Positions 1-6,264 of a stretch of DNA of 9,906 bases are shown piece by piece; position 1 is the first letter of the stretch; each line of letters opens with the position of its first letter. The position numbers were made by a program, and so were the translations under genes. Source of the stretch: Candidatus Nitrosopumilus sp. (GTDB lineage Archaea > Thermoproteota > Nitrososphaeria > Nitrososphaerales > Nitrosopumilaceae); NCBI GenBank assembly GCA_029863665.1, contig JAOTUX010000023.1:1-9906 (forward strand). The letters are read 5' to 3'. The notes below the pieces were generated by a model. It saw only the letters and a list, made by a program, of their open reading frames with translations. It did not search any database and was not told where the DNA came from.

Positions 1-73
1 TAGAGGCTCTTTTGCAACAGTTTTGTTAAGGGAAATAATGAAACCTTCAGACCCTATGGTTGCTGGATTTTAA
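1..73 (+). CDS. truD: C-terminal end of a TruD-like tRNA pseudouridine synthase (partial)
   Basis: Only the last 23 residues are present, in the frame starting at base 2 and ending with TAA at 71-73. They read RGSFATVLLREIMKP followed by SDPMVAGF. The GSFAT..(L/V)RE(I/L) pattern is what I recall from the C-terminus of the TruD/Pus7 family, which makes pseudouridine at position 13 of tRNA. The rest of the gene lies to the left of the window, so the catalytic aspartate cannot be checked. The identification rests on this short tail alone; that a plus-strand gene ends here is more certain than its name. Confidence 0.65.
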   Translation, partial: RGSFATVLLREIMKPSDPMVAGF

Positions 74-103
74 GACACATTTTACTAGAATAATTCCTTA
101 GAT

Positions 104-114
104 GTCTTTAAGTT
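104..114 (+). promoter_or_regulatory. TATA-like element upstream of the left RAM gene
   Basis: GTCTTTAAGTT lies 28 nt before the ATG at 143 and about 20 nt before the in-frame GTG at 134. The TTTAA core resembles an archaeal TATA box. The same 11-mer occurs at 9816-9826, upstream of the paralogous gene. The assignment is from position and composition only. Confidence 0.35.
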
Positions 115-142
115 AGTGTATTTTTAAGAAAATGTGTTAACT

Positions 143-373
143 ATGGAAAAGGCATTCATGCTAATTAGCTGTCAAAGTGGAGAAGAGCAATCTCTTTACT
201 CTCAACTAAAAGAAATTCCTGGAGTCAAAACTTGTATGATAACTTATGGAAGTTATGATGTTGTTGCTGAGTTTGTTACAGACACTCCAGCACAAATGAA
301 TGAGATAATTGTCACTAAAATAAGAAAACTCCAAAAAATCAGAAGTACTGTTACTCTTCGTGCAATGAACTAA
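143..373 (+). CDS. Stand-alone AsnC/Lrp effector-binding (RAM) domain protein
   Basis: The protein has 76 residues and is a single RAM/AsnC_trans_reg fold (beta-alpha-beta-beta-alpha-beta) with no DNA-binding helix-turn-helix. The signature is the stretch TYGSYDVVAEF (residues 35-45), matching the G-x-Y-D-hydrophobic turn of Lrp family effector domains. It ends with the typical IRSTVTL last strand. In this family the domain binds amino acids or similar small ligands and assembles into dimers and octamers; stand-alone forms may modulate full-length Lrp regulators, which is inference here. I chose ATG at 143 because it aligns with the start of the paralogue at 9552-9785, to which it is about one third identical. 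A GTG at 134 would add three residues. A TATA-like TTTAAGTT lies at 107-114. Confidence 0.85.
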   Translation: MEKAFMLISCQSGEEQSLYSQLKEIPGVKTCMITYGSYDVVAEFVTDTPAQMNEIIVTKIRKLQKIRSTVTLRAMN

Positions 374-401
374 TTTTTCACAGTTATATGATTTTGTAGA
401 A

Positions 402-668
402 TTATTTTCTTTTAATTCTGCTGATGGATATTCCTGCAAAAAGTAGAGTAATTCCAATAACTATGATCTGAATTCCATAAGTTATCCAATCTGGATTAGA
501 ATACATGAAGGATGATTCAGGTCCTACTATTGATTGTCCTTGAAGATGAAATACTGCCCCAAAAATCATGATGACTATGCCTGTTGCAACTAGTAGTTTT
601 CCCCCTTTCACAAAATCCCTATTTTTAATTCCAATAAAAAGAGTAAACAGAATTGATAATTTGACCAA
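402..668 (-). CDS. Small two-helix membrane protein, unknown function
   Basis: The protein has 88 residues with hydrophobic segments at about 1-13, 24-41 and 63-81. The last two are convincing transmembrane helices and the first is short. The loop between them contains the polar stretch HLQGQSIVGPESSFMY and a PDW motif, and the tail ends in basic residues (RIKRK). I do not recognise a characterised family, although the loop looks like that of small conserved membrane proteins of marine ammonia-oxidising archaea. The start is TTG at 668-666; no in-frame ATG precedes it before a stop at 702-704. The TTG is supported by a CATTAAAG box about 22 nt upstream, at 687-694. The gene is divergent from the next one. 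Confidence 0.7.
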   Translation of the reverse strand: MVKLSILFTLFIGIKNRDFVKGGKLLVATGIVIMIFGAVFHLQGQSIVGPESSFMYSNPDWITYGIQIIVIGITLLFAGISISRIKRK

Positions 669-686
669 ATGATTTTTGGATTTGCT

Positions 687-694
687 CTTTAATG
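687..694. promoter_or_regulatory. Shared TATA-like box of a divergent gene pair
   Basis: CTTTAATG (CATTAAAG on the other strand) sits about 22 nt from the TTG start at 668 on the minus strand and about 25 nt from the ATG at 716 on the plus strand. Both distances fit a leaderless archaeal transcript. If it is the TATA box, the ATG at 692 lies inside the promoter and cannot be the start of the plus-strand gene. Confidence 0.35.
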
Positions 695-715
695 GTTTTC
701 TTTAGAGTCAATAAA

Positions 716-1402
716 ATGTCTAATTGGGATGATCTCTCAGAGTCACATGGGCCAAATTATCTTGGTCTGATATTATTTTGTTCTGCAGCTTCTCTTGCAA
801 TTATTTTGTTCTTGATTTTTCATCCTCAGATAGAGGCTATCCACAAGGAATCACCACTTTTGATCAATATCATGTTTATTCCAGCTATGGCTGTAGGATT
901 TCTTTATGGTGTTAAAATTACTGAAAGGGCAGTAAATCCATCAGAAATTCGCAGTCCATTTAAAAGATCAATTGTAAAGATCTTTTTGTTCTTTTTTGTA
1001 ATTGGCGGCATGTTCAGTTCTGTGAATTTTGCAATAAATGGGGGCAGCATTATGCCTGATGTTTCTATTTTAAAAGACGGTCTTTTAGTTTGGTTAAATG
1101 AATTTGTCACTGCAAATGGAGGTGCAACCTTTCTGATAATTACTAGTATTACTTTGATGGCAGCTGCTACTAAAAGAATAGTTGGCATGAATTTTGGATT
1201 TCTAAACAGAATGGTCACCTTTGTTGGAACCTTTGTATTTTTTACAATTCTTGTTTTGAGCTTCACACAATCTGATCCTACGTCTTCAGGTGTTTTCTTG
1301 TATACTTTTTATCAGGCAGGAATTGTTGGTGGAGCATTTTATGCAATGAATAAACTAACAAAAAACCAAAACATGTTTGAAGACTATGCTAATGGTTTCT
1401 AG
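716..1402 (+). CDS. Six-helix integral membrane protein, unknown function
   Basis: The protein has 228 residues from ATG 716 (MSNWDDLSES). Hydrophobic segments lie at about 15-35, 47-66, 86-107, 137-152, 166-183 and 193-211, suggesting six transmembrane helices. Short charged loops (KITERAVNPSEIRSPFKR at 67-84, TKRIVG at 152-157) are probably cytoplasmic. No transporter or enzyme motif is recognisable. An upstream ATG at 692 would add eight residues, but it overlaps the TATA-like box at 687-694, so 716 is preferred. The TAG stop overlaps the TAG stop of the convergent gene within a shared CTAG. Function unknown. Confidence 0.8.
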   Translation: MSNWDDLSESHGPNYLGLILFCSAASLAIILFLIFHPQIEAIHKESPLLINIMFIPAMAVGFLYGVKITERAVNPSEIRSPFKRSIVKIFLFFFVIGGMFSSVNFAINGGSIMPDVSILKDGLLVWLNEFVTANGGATFLIITSITLMAAATKRIVGMNFGFLNRMVTFVGTFVFFTILVLSFTQSDPTSSGVFLYTFYQAGIVGGAFYAMNKLTKNQNMFEDYANGF

Positions 1403-1647
1403 TCTTCCAAGTCTACATAAATTCCTGAAATCTTGTTGTTTATTCTGTCCCAGTATTTTTCACAACCATCAGTTTTGAAATCATTTTCCTTACATTCATT
1501 GAAATGGATGGTGCTATCTCTTGACATATTGTCTGCAAAAAGTACGTCATCCCCAATTGCTAATGCTAAAAGTGCAATTACAGCCAGACTTGCTGATACT
1601 ACAATCATGGAATATCCTACTTTTGCATGATTGTGAGGCTCTTTCAT
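1399..1647 (-). CDS. Single-pass membrane protein with a paired-cysteine exterior domain
   Basis: The protein has 82 residues. A short His/Lys-containing N-terminus (1-11) is followed by one strong transmembrane helix (about 12-31) and an acidic C-terminal domain of about 50 residues, probably outside the membrane. C52 and C62 lie ten residues apart and could form a disulfide. I recognise no family. It starts at ATG 1647 and ends in a CTAG shared with the convergent membrane protein. A large inverted repeat (1655-1696) begins 8 nt upstream of the start and probably covers the promoter, so this gene may be regulated separately from its neighbours. Confidence 0.7.
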   Translation of the reverse strand: MKEPHNHAKVGYSMIVVSASLAVIALLALAIGDDVLFADNMSRDSTIHFNECKENDFKTDGCEKYWDRINNKISGIYVDLED

Positions 1648-1654
1648 TTAAGAG

Positions 1655-1696
1655 AAATCTAAAACTCTTGAATTTAATCTTTTCAAGTTTAGATTT
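1655..1696. repeat. Inverted repeat over the promoter of the 82-aa membrane protein gene
   Basis: The left arm 1655-1672 (AAATCTAAAACTCTTGAA) pairs with the right arm 1682-1696 (TTCAAGTTTAGATTT). There are 9 + 6 matching pairs, a 3-nt bulge (ACT) in the left arm and a 9-nt loop at 1673-1681. Read on the minus strand, the loop contains AAGATTAAA, about 26-34 nt before ATG 1647, where a TATA box is expected. An operator straddling the promoter or a 5' leader hairpin are both possible. It is not followed by a T-run typical of a terminator. Confidence 0.55.
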
Positions 1697-1769
1697 TGCG
1701 ATCAAATTGATGATACTGGAGTGTTTGTTTGGGGAAAAAAAGAAAAGAGAGTAGTGAAAAATACATTCA

Positions 1770-2270
1770 TTGAGTATTCAAATCCTTCAGTATGAGTTTC
1801 TTGGACCTATTCCTCTTGATGAATGGGGTCCACCTATGGAGAAATTAGTATATCTGATTATGTCCAGAGACAAGGATCGATTCAATATAGTATATGTTGG
1901 TGATTGTGAAAAGACTGATGACAAGTCTTTTTTTGTTCAACACTCTCATTTCAAATGCTGGGTGCAACAGTCAGGCTCAGAAAAATCACTATATGTTGCA
2001 ATATTGCCGATGTTTGAATCAAGTGATATTCGTAGAAAAAACGTGCTCAATAAAATAATGACTCGTTACAAACCCCCTTGTAATTCTGATGATATCTCTG
2101 AAACAAAACCTGATTATGTTACAAGAAAATCAGAAGAACCGATTCCTGATTCAGAGAAACTGGTTTGCCCTTGCTGTGGCTCTGAGATGAAAGCTGAGCA
2201 AATTCTTGAGAAGTCTACCCTGTTCCGATGTGCTGGGTGTGGGATAAGTGATACCAAACTTAACTCTTGA
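1770..2270 (+). CDS. Probable GIY-YIG-like domain fused to a C-terminal zinc ribbon
   Basis: The protein has 166 residues. Residues 25-105 have the layout of a GIY-YIG domain: a first strand VYLI (27-30), a second strand YVGDC (42-46) matching YIG, and a closing RYKPPCN (99-105) resembling the family's K-Y-x-P-x-x-N end. Compared by eye with UvrC, the catalytic glutamate position, 12 residues before the final Asn, is L93 or a neighbour rather than Glu, and no clear catalytic Arg follows YVG. It may therefore bind without cutting. A charged linker (106-130) leads to a zinc ribbon: CPCCG (C133, C136) and CAGC (C154, C157). The start is TTG 1770, because an in-frame stop lies at 1755-1757 and the conserved-looking FLGPIPLDEWGPP precedes the first internal Met (23). 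The role is unknown; nucleic-acid binding is inferred. Its last 11 nt overlap the convergent gene. Confidence 0.75.
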   Translation: MSIQILQYEFLGPIPLDEWGPPMEKLVYLIMSRDKDRFNIVYVGDCEKTDDKSFFVQHSHFKCWVQQSGSEKSLYVAILPMFESSDIRRKNVLNKIMTRYKPPCNSDDISETKPDYVTRKSEEPIPDSEKLVCPCCGSEMKAEQILEKSTLFRCAGCGISDTKLNS

Positions 2271-2493
2271 TTTTGTTTTGAACATCAAATAGCTGCAAAG
2301 TTAGTAGGTCTATTGCTTTTTTCAAATGCTGAAACTCTTTAATTGAATGCATTTGACCTTCCACCAGTGCCCTCATGATCTTAATTGAATTTTTTTGATA
2401 ATCATCTGATGCAACAATCTCCATTCCGTTAATTTTTGATAATAAATTATCTAACTCCTTAATCATTTCATCTGATGGTTTGTGTTTATCCAT
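2260..2493 (-). CDS. Small helical protein, unknown function
   Basis: The protein has 77 residues, ATG start at 2493, is soluble and almost entirely predicted helical. There are two long amphipathic segments (about 5-23 and 28-76) with regularly spaced Leu/Ile, for example KKAIDLLTLQLFDVQNKI. This suggests a helical hairpin or coiled-coil oligomer. It has no cysteines and no recognisable motif. A TATA-like CATATATC lies 20-27 nt upstream, in the gap after the next minus-strand gene, so it probably has its own promoter. It overlaps the 3' end of the GIY-YIG-like gene by 11 nt, tail to tail. Confidence 0.65.
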   Translation of the reverse strand: MDKHKPSDEMIKELDNLLSKINGMEIVASDDYQKNSIKIMRALVEGQMHSIKEFQHLKKAIDLLTLQLFDVQNKIKS

Positions 2494-2511
2494 ATCTGTT
2501 TGGAAATATTT

Positions 2512-2520
2512 TGATATATG
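2512..2520 (-). promoter_or_regulatory. TATA-like box for the 77-aa helical protein gene
   Basis: CATATATCA on the minus strand is centred about 23 nt before the ATG at 2493, in the 32-nt gap between two genes of the same orientation. The match is to the general archaeal TATA pattern and its usual distance from a leaderless start. Confidence 0.4.
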
Positions 2521-2525
2521 AATTA

Positions 2526-2678
2526 TTACAAAAGTTCTTCATCAATTTTTAAAATTGGATCTAAATACTGTTGACATGTACAATGTGGTATTTGGCATTT
2601 GCCTGCTTTGATGATGGAATTACTTTCTACATTTTGAATATGTACTTCATCTGTATGGTGGCATCTGTAACAATTCAT
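2526..2678 (-). CDS. 50-residue cysteine-rich, probable zinc-binding protein
   Basis: Short open frame on the minus strand: ATG 2678, TAA 2526-2528, 50 residues. It begins MNCYRCHHTDEVH (C3-x2-C6, then H7, H8, H13) and has a second cluster C28-QIP-H32-C33-T-C35, followed by an acidic tail ending IDEELL. Two spaced Cys/His clusters fit a small zinc ribbon or knuckle. The codons read cleanly from ATG to stop, and the conserved-looking spacing argues for a real gene. It lies 37 nt after the alcohol dehydrogenase stop and 32 nt before the 77-aa gene, all on the same strand. Function unknown; nucleic-acid or protein binding through zinc is inference. Confidence 0.65.
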   Translation of the reverse strand: MNCYRCHHTDEVHIQNVESNSIIKAGKCQIPHCTCQQYLDPILKIDEELL

Positions 2679-2715
2679 AAGAAAAAATCATTCTCTCCAT
2701 AATTTAAGCCAAAAG

Positions 2716-3750
2716 TCAAGGGATTAAAACTGCTCTAGCTTCAATTTCTGAATCTTTTAATTTCTTAAGTACCTCATTTGCACTCTCTAATGGGAATTTT
2801 TGAGAAATCACTTCAAGATTTTTCTCATCACATATCTTGATGACTTGCTCCATATCTTTTGTTGAACCTATTAGAGTTCCCCTGATTGTCTTCTCCTCAA
2901 ATGCCATGAATTCTGGATTTTTTCCGACTGTTGCAATCACAATTAATCCTCCTTTCTTTACTGATTTTATTGCAGTATCTGTGACTATGTCTGCTGGTGC
3001 AAAAACTATTGCTGCATCTAACATTCCATGGCTCTCTTTTAGTTTGGTAAGAAATCTCTTCTGATCTTCAGAAAAAGTCATTGCATCTACTGCTCCTAAT
3101 CTTTTTGCTACATTCAAATGATTTTGAGTTCTGGAGAATGCAACTACATCACAATTCTCCACTCTAGCAAATTGAATTGCCATGTGACCTACTCCACCTA
3201 TTCCAAAAACTCCAATTTTTTTATGCACACTTGGTTCTGCTGCCTTTACTGCTTTGTATGCTGTAATTCCTGCACAAAATAATGGTGCAGCATACTCTGG
3301 TTTCATATTTTCTGGAACTTTGGTTGCAAAATCTTCTATAACTGTTATGTATTCTGTATATCCTCCTTTGAAAGATTCTCCTGTTATTGTTGATGATTCG
3401 CAAAGATACTCTTTTCCCTCTTTGCAGTATTGGCATTCTTTGCATGCCTCAAGCAATGGAGTAATTCCCGCCCTGTCTCCGACTTTGAATTTCGTTACGC
3501 TTTTTCCAATCTGAACCACTTTTCCAACCAACTCGTGACCTGGCACTGTCGGGAGCGTTGGCGGAATTCCTATGTCCTTCCAATCCCCCTCGATTCCGTG
3601 AAGCTGCGAATGACAAACGCCGCAGGCCTCAATTTTCATTAGAACCTCGTTTGGTCTCTGGATCTCATGCTTTTCAATCTCAGTTAGCTTTAACGGTTTT
3701 TCCTCTATTGAGGCGCATTCAGAAAGCACCATTGCACGCATTTTTTCCAC
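2716..3750 (-). CDS. Zinc-dependent alcohol dehydrogenase (medium-chain, MDR family)
   Basis: The protein has 344 residues, the usual MDR length. It oxidises alcohols or reduces aldehydes with NAD(P). Catalytic zinc ligands are visible: C46 in CGVCHSQLH, H72-E73 in GHELVG, and C159 in FCAG. Structural zinc ligands are C103, C106, C109 and C117 (CKECQYCKEG, C117 downstream). The Rossmann motif GIGGVG is at 183-188. The second Rossmann strand ends FSR (S206-R207), where an acidic residue would favour NAD, so NADP preference is likely. The substrate is unknown; this subfamily includes broad and cinnamyl-type aldehyde reductases. The start is GTG 3750, with TCTTAAAAT centred 27 nt upstream; ATG 3741 (MRAMVL) is the alternative. 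The 5' third is clearly richer in G+C than the 3' part. Confidence 0.93.
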   Translation of the reverse strand: MEKMRAMVLSECASIEEKPLKLTEIEKHEIQRPNEVLMKIEACGVCHSQLHGIEGDWKDIGIPPTLPTVPGHELVGKVVQIGKSVTKFKVGDRAGITPLLEACKECQYCKEGKEYLCESSTITGESFKGGYTEYITVIEDFATKVPENMKPEYAAPLFCAGITAYKAVKAAEPSVHKKIGVFGIGGVGHMAIQFARVENCDVVAFSRTQNHLNVAKRLGAVDAMTFSEDQKRFLTKLKESHGMLDAAIVFAPADIVTDTAIKSVKKGGLIVIATVGKNPEFMAFEEKTIRGTLIGSTKDMEQVIKICDEKNLEVISQKFPLESANEVLKKLKDSEIEARAVLIP

Positions 3751-3751
3751 G

Positions 3752-3781
3752 ATTTTAAGAGTGGGGCATGGAATTTTAAGA
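3752..3781 (-). promoter_or_regulatory. Promoter region with a direct repeat, alcohol dehydrogenase gene
   Basis: ATTTTAAGA occurs at 3752-3760 and again at 3773-3781, 21 bp apart, about two helical turns. On the minus strand the distal copy (TCTTAAAAT) is centred 27 nt before GTG 3750 and is the likely TATA box. The proximal copy lies directly against the start. It may be only AT-rich coincidence, but the spacing would suit a dimeric regulator. Confidence 0.35.
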
Positions 3782-3823
3782 TTCGCTCATTAGAAAAATA
3801 AGGGACTAGCACTGAGTAATAAT

Positions 3824-4057
3824 GTGACTGGAATTACAGATGAGGACAGGGAAAGGGTAAAACTCCTGCAACTCGTGACAAGCTCCAAAAACGAATTCAA
3901 GAAGCTCTCAGTGGAGCAACTAAGGAGGTTGCAAGAGCTGATTGAAAAGAAAGATTATAGTCATGACAAAAAGGCTCACAAATCCAAAGTCAAGCTACTT
4001 GGAAAAATCAATGTCAGAATATATGAGCTGGAAGAAGGGCGAGGAATCTGGGGATAA
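3824..4057 (+). CDS. Small charged helical protein, unknown function
   Basis: The protein has 77 residues from GTG 3824, soluble and rich in Lys, Glu and Leu. Residues 5-43 form likely helices (DEDRERVKLLQLVTSS, then LSVEQLRRLQELIEKK) and residues 44-60 are very basic (HDKKAHKSKVK), suggesting contact with nucleic acid or membrane surface. It ends IYELEEGRGIWG. I recognise no named family. An AT-rich AGAAAAATAAG is centred about 27 nt upstream, fitting a leaderless GTG start. It is divergent from the alcohol dehydrogenase and shares its somewhat higher G+C (about 42% by hand count). Confidence 0.65.
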   Translation: MTGITDEDRERVKLLQLVTSSKNEFKKLSVEQLRRLQELIEKKDYSHDKKAHKSKVKLLGKINVRIYELEEGRGIWG

Positions 4058-4230
4058 GCAATCTTAAAACTCGATATGTGGATAGATAAAAGGTAATTTT
4101 TCAAATTCGGATTGATTGCTTAACATATGTGATGACTGAATAAATTATGATGTTGTTGAGAATGGAAAATGATTGTAAAATAAAAAATCTAACCTGACTC
4201 AATTAAGTACTAATATTCTAATGGATTTAA
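4058..4230. other. Longest intergenic gap, no gene seen
   Basis: This 173-nt stretch holds no convincing ORF or tRNA. It contains a 9-bp inverted repeat whose left arm starts in the stop codon of the preceding gene (TAAGCAATC 4055-4063 and GATTGCTTA 4114-4122), too far apart for a strong hairpin. CAATTAAGTAC at 4200-4210, centred 26 nt before GTG 4231, is the likely TATA box of the DUF255 gene. Confidence 0.5.
4200..4210 (+). promoter_or_regulatory. TATA-like box of the DUF255 gene
   Basis: CAATTAAGTAC is centred 26 nt before GTG 4231. The spacing fits a leaderless transcript and supports GTG 4231 over GTG 4237. No ribosome binding site is seen before either. Confidence 0.35.
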
Positions 4231-6264
4231 GTGATTGTGGCGGACAACAACCTAATTCATGAAACAAGTCCATACTTACTTCAACATGCACAAAATCCTG
4301 TTGACTGGTATGGATGGAATGATGAGGCATTAAAAAAAGCCAAAGATGAAAACAAACCCATTTTTCTAAGTGTGGGGTACAGCTCATGCCATTGGTGCCA
4401 TGTGATGGCTCATGAATCATTTGAAAACGAAGATGTTGCAAAATTTATGAATGAAAATTTTGTGAATATCAAAGTTGATAGAGAAGAACGTCCCGACATT
4501 GATGATATCTATCAAAAAGTTTGCCAGATTGCAACAGGACAAGGCGGATGGCCTTTAAGCATATTTCTTACTCCTGATCAAAAACCATTCTATGTGGGAA
4601 CTTATTTTCCAGTACTGGATTCCTATGGACGTCCTGGTTTTGGAAGTATTTGTAGACAGTTATCTCAGGCCTGGAAAGAAAAACCCAAAGATATTGAAAA
4701 ATCAGCTGAGAATTTTCTTGATGCGTTACACAAAACAGAAACTGCCCGAATCCCTTCAAAATTAGAACGCACAATTCTGGATGAGGCTGCCATGAACTTG
4801 TTTCAATTAGGTGATCCTACGTATGGTGGATTTGGCTCTGCTCCCAAGTTCCCAAATGCCGCAAACATCTCCTTCCTATTTCGTTATGCTAAACTGTCAG
4901 GTCTTTCAAAATTTAATGAATTTGCACTCAAAACCCTCAATAAAATGGCAAAGGGAGGAATTTTTGATCAAATCGGAGGCGGGTTCCATAGATATTCAAC
5001 CGATACCAAGTGGCTTGTGCCGCATTTTGAAAAGATGCTGTATGATAATGCCTTAATGCCAATAAACTACGCTGAGGCATATCAAATTACAAAAGATCCT
5101 TTCTACCGTGATGTCTTGGAACAAACCCTTGATTTTGTTCTGCGCGAAATGACCTCTCCAGAAGGCGGGTTCTATTCTGCTTATGATGCAGACTCTGAAG
5201 GTGTGGAAGGGAAATTCTATGTCTGGACAAAAAAAGAAATTAAAGAAATTCTTGAAGATGATGCTGATCTCTTTTGTCTTTACTTTGATGTTACTGATGG
5301 GGGTAATTGGGAAGGAAATAATATCTTATGTAACAATCTTAACATCTCTACTGTTGCTTTTAATTTTGGAATTAATGAGCAAAAAGTACGTGAAATTCTA
5401 AAGTCATGCTCTGAAAAATTATTAAAAGTTCGTTCAATGCGGATTCATCCTGGTTTAGATGATAAGATTTTGGTCTCATGGAATTCTTTGATGATTACGG
5501 CATTTGCAAAAGGATACCGTGTAACAAATGATGTAAAATATCTAAACGCTGCAAAAACCTGTATCTCCTTTATCAAAAATAATCTTTTTACAGATGGTAA
5601 ATTATTACGAACTTACAAAAATGGAACTGTAAAAATTGATGGATATCTTGAGGATTACTCATATTTTGTAAATGCACTACTTGATATTTTTGAGATTGAG
5701 CCTGAGTTAAAATATCTAAATTTGTCTCTGAAACTTGGGCATCATTTAGTGGATCATTTTTGGGATTCTCAGAATTCAAGTTTCTTTATGACTTCTGATG
5801 ATCATGAAAAACTAATCATTAGACCCAAAAGCAATTACGACTTATCTTTACCCTCAGGAAATTCAGTATCTGCTTTTGTAATGCTTCGACTATACCATAT
5901 GTCTCAAGAACAAGTCTTTCTTGAAATTGCCACAAAAATAATGGAATCTCAAGCACAAATGGCTGCAGAAAACCCTTTTGGGTTTGGATATTTGCTTAAT
6001 ACCATTTACACTTATTTCCAAAAACCTGTAGAAATCACTGTTATCAATTCAGAGAATACTGATTTATGTGATTTTCTCCTTACAAATTATTTGCCCAATT
6101 CGTTTATTGTTACTATTCAAAAACCAGAACAATTGAAGCATCTGTCTGAATATCCTTTCTTTACAGGTAAAACATTTGAATCTAAGACTAGTGTTTTTGT
6201 ATGCAAAAATTTTACTTGTTCTTTGCCGTTACACACAATTGATGAGATAAATTCTCATCTCTAG
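4231..6264 (+). CDS. DUF255 thioredoxin-like / six-hairpin glycosidase-fold protein (YyaL/SPATA20 family)
   Basis: The protein has 677 residues, full length for the family. The N-terminal thioredoxin-like domain (about 8-170) carries the hallmarks SPYLLQHAQNPVDWY (13-27), the redox motif C53-H-W-C56 in SSCHWCHVMAHESF, VDREERPDID, and GGWPLSIFLTP. The rest is an (alpha/alpha)6 barrel of the N-acylglucosamine 2-epimerase/glycosidase type, with YGGFGSAPKFP (198-208), GGIFDQIGGGFHRYSTD (242-258), HFEKMLYDNA and GGFYSAYDADSEG (312-324). It ends with the family's cysteine pair VCKNFTC. There is no signal peptide, so it is cytoplasmic. The family is found from bacteria to human SPATA20, and its biochemical role is not firmly settled; a thiol redox function is inferred from CHWC. 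The start is GTG 4231 (4237 possible). Its stop overlaps the convergent gene in a CTAG. Confidence 0.95.
   Translation: MIVADNNLIHETSPYLLQHAQNPVDWYGWNDEALKKAKDENKPIFLSVGYSSCHWCHVMAHESFENEDVAKFMNENFVNIKVDREERPDIDDIYQKVCQIATGQGGWPLSIFLTPDQKPFYVGTYFPVLDSYGRPGFGSICRQLSQAWKEKPKDIEKSAENFLDALHKTETARIPSKLERTILDEAAMNLFQLGDPTYGGFGSAPKFPNAANISFLFRYAKLSGLSKFNEFALKTLNKMAKGGIFDQIGGGFHRYSTDTKWLVPHFEKMLYDNALMPINYAEAYQITKDPFYRDVLEQTLDFVLREMTSPEGGFYSAYDADSEGVEGKFYVWTKKEIKEILEDDADLFCLYFDVTDGGNWEGNNILCNNLNISTVAFNFGINEQKVREILKSCSEKLLKVRSMRIHPGLDDKILVSWNSLMITAFAKGYRVTNDVKYLNAAKTCISFIKNNLFTDGKLLRTYKNGTVKIDGYLEDYSYFVNALLDIFEIEPELKYLNLSLKLGHHLVDHFWDSQNSSFFMTSDDHEKLIIRPKSNYDLSLPSGNSVSAFVMLRLYHMSQEQVFLEIATKIMESQAQMAAENPFGFGYLLNTIYTYFQKPVEITVINSENTDLCDFLLTNYLPNSFIVTIQKPEQLKHLSEYPFFTGKTFESKTSVFVCKNFTCSLPLHTIDEINSHL

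Noticed and set aside
206..457. Open frames on the opposite strand of the left RAM gene and, similarly, 904-1266, 3221-3445 and 4568-4774.
   Set aside because: They lie entirely or mostly under strongly supported genes, lack motifs and have the composition of antisense shadows.
4055..4122. 9-bp inverted repeat TAAGCAATC / GATTGCTTA as a terminator or RNA gene.
   Set aside because: The arms are 50 nt apart with no T-run after them, and nothing else in the gap supports a structured RNA.
4066..4126. A minus-strand frame of 20 codons (MLSNQSEFEKLPF...).
   Set aside because: Too short to judge; no promoter-like box or domain, and it ends inside the intergenic gap.
4129..4197. Possible C/D box RNA: GTGATGA (4129-4135), ATGATGT (4147-4153) and CTGA (4136-4139, 4194-4197).
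   Set aside because: The first CTGA follows the C-like box with no guide space, and the last CTGA is 40 nt from the C'-like box. Terminal stems do not pair, so the layout is not that of a C/D RNA.
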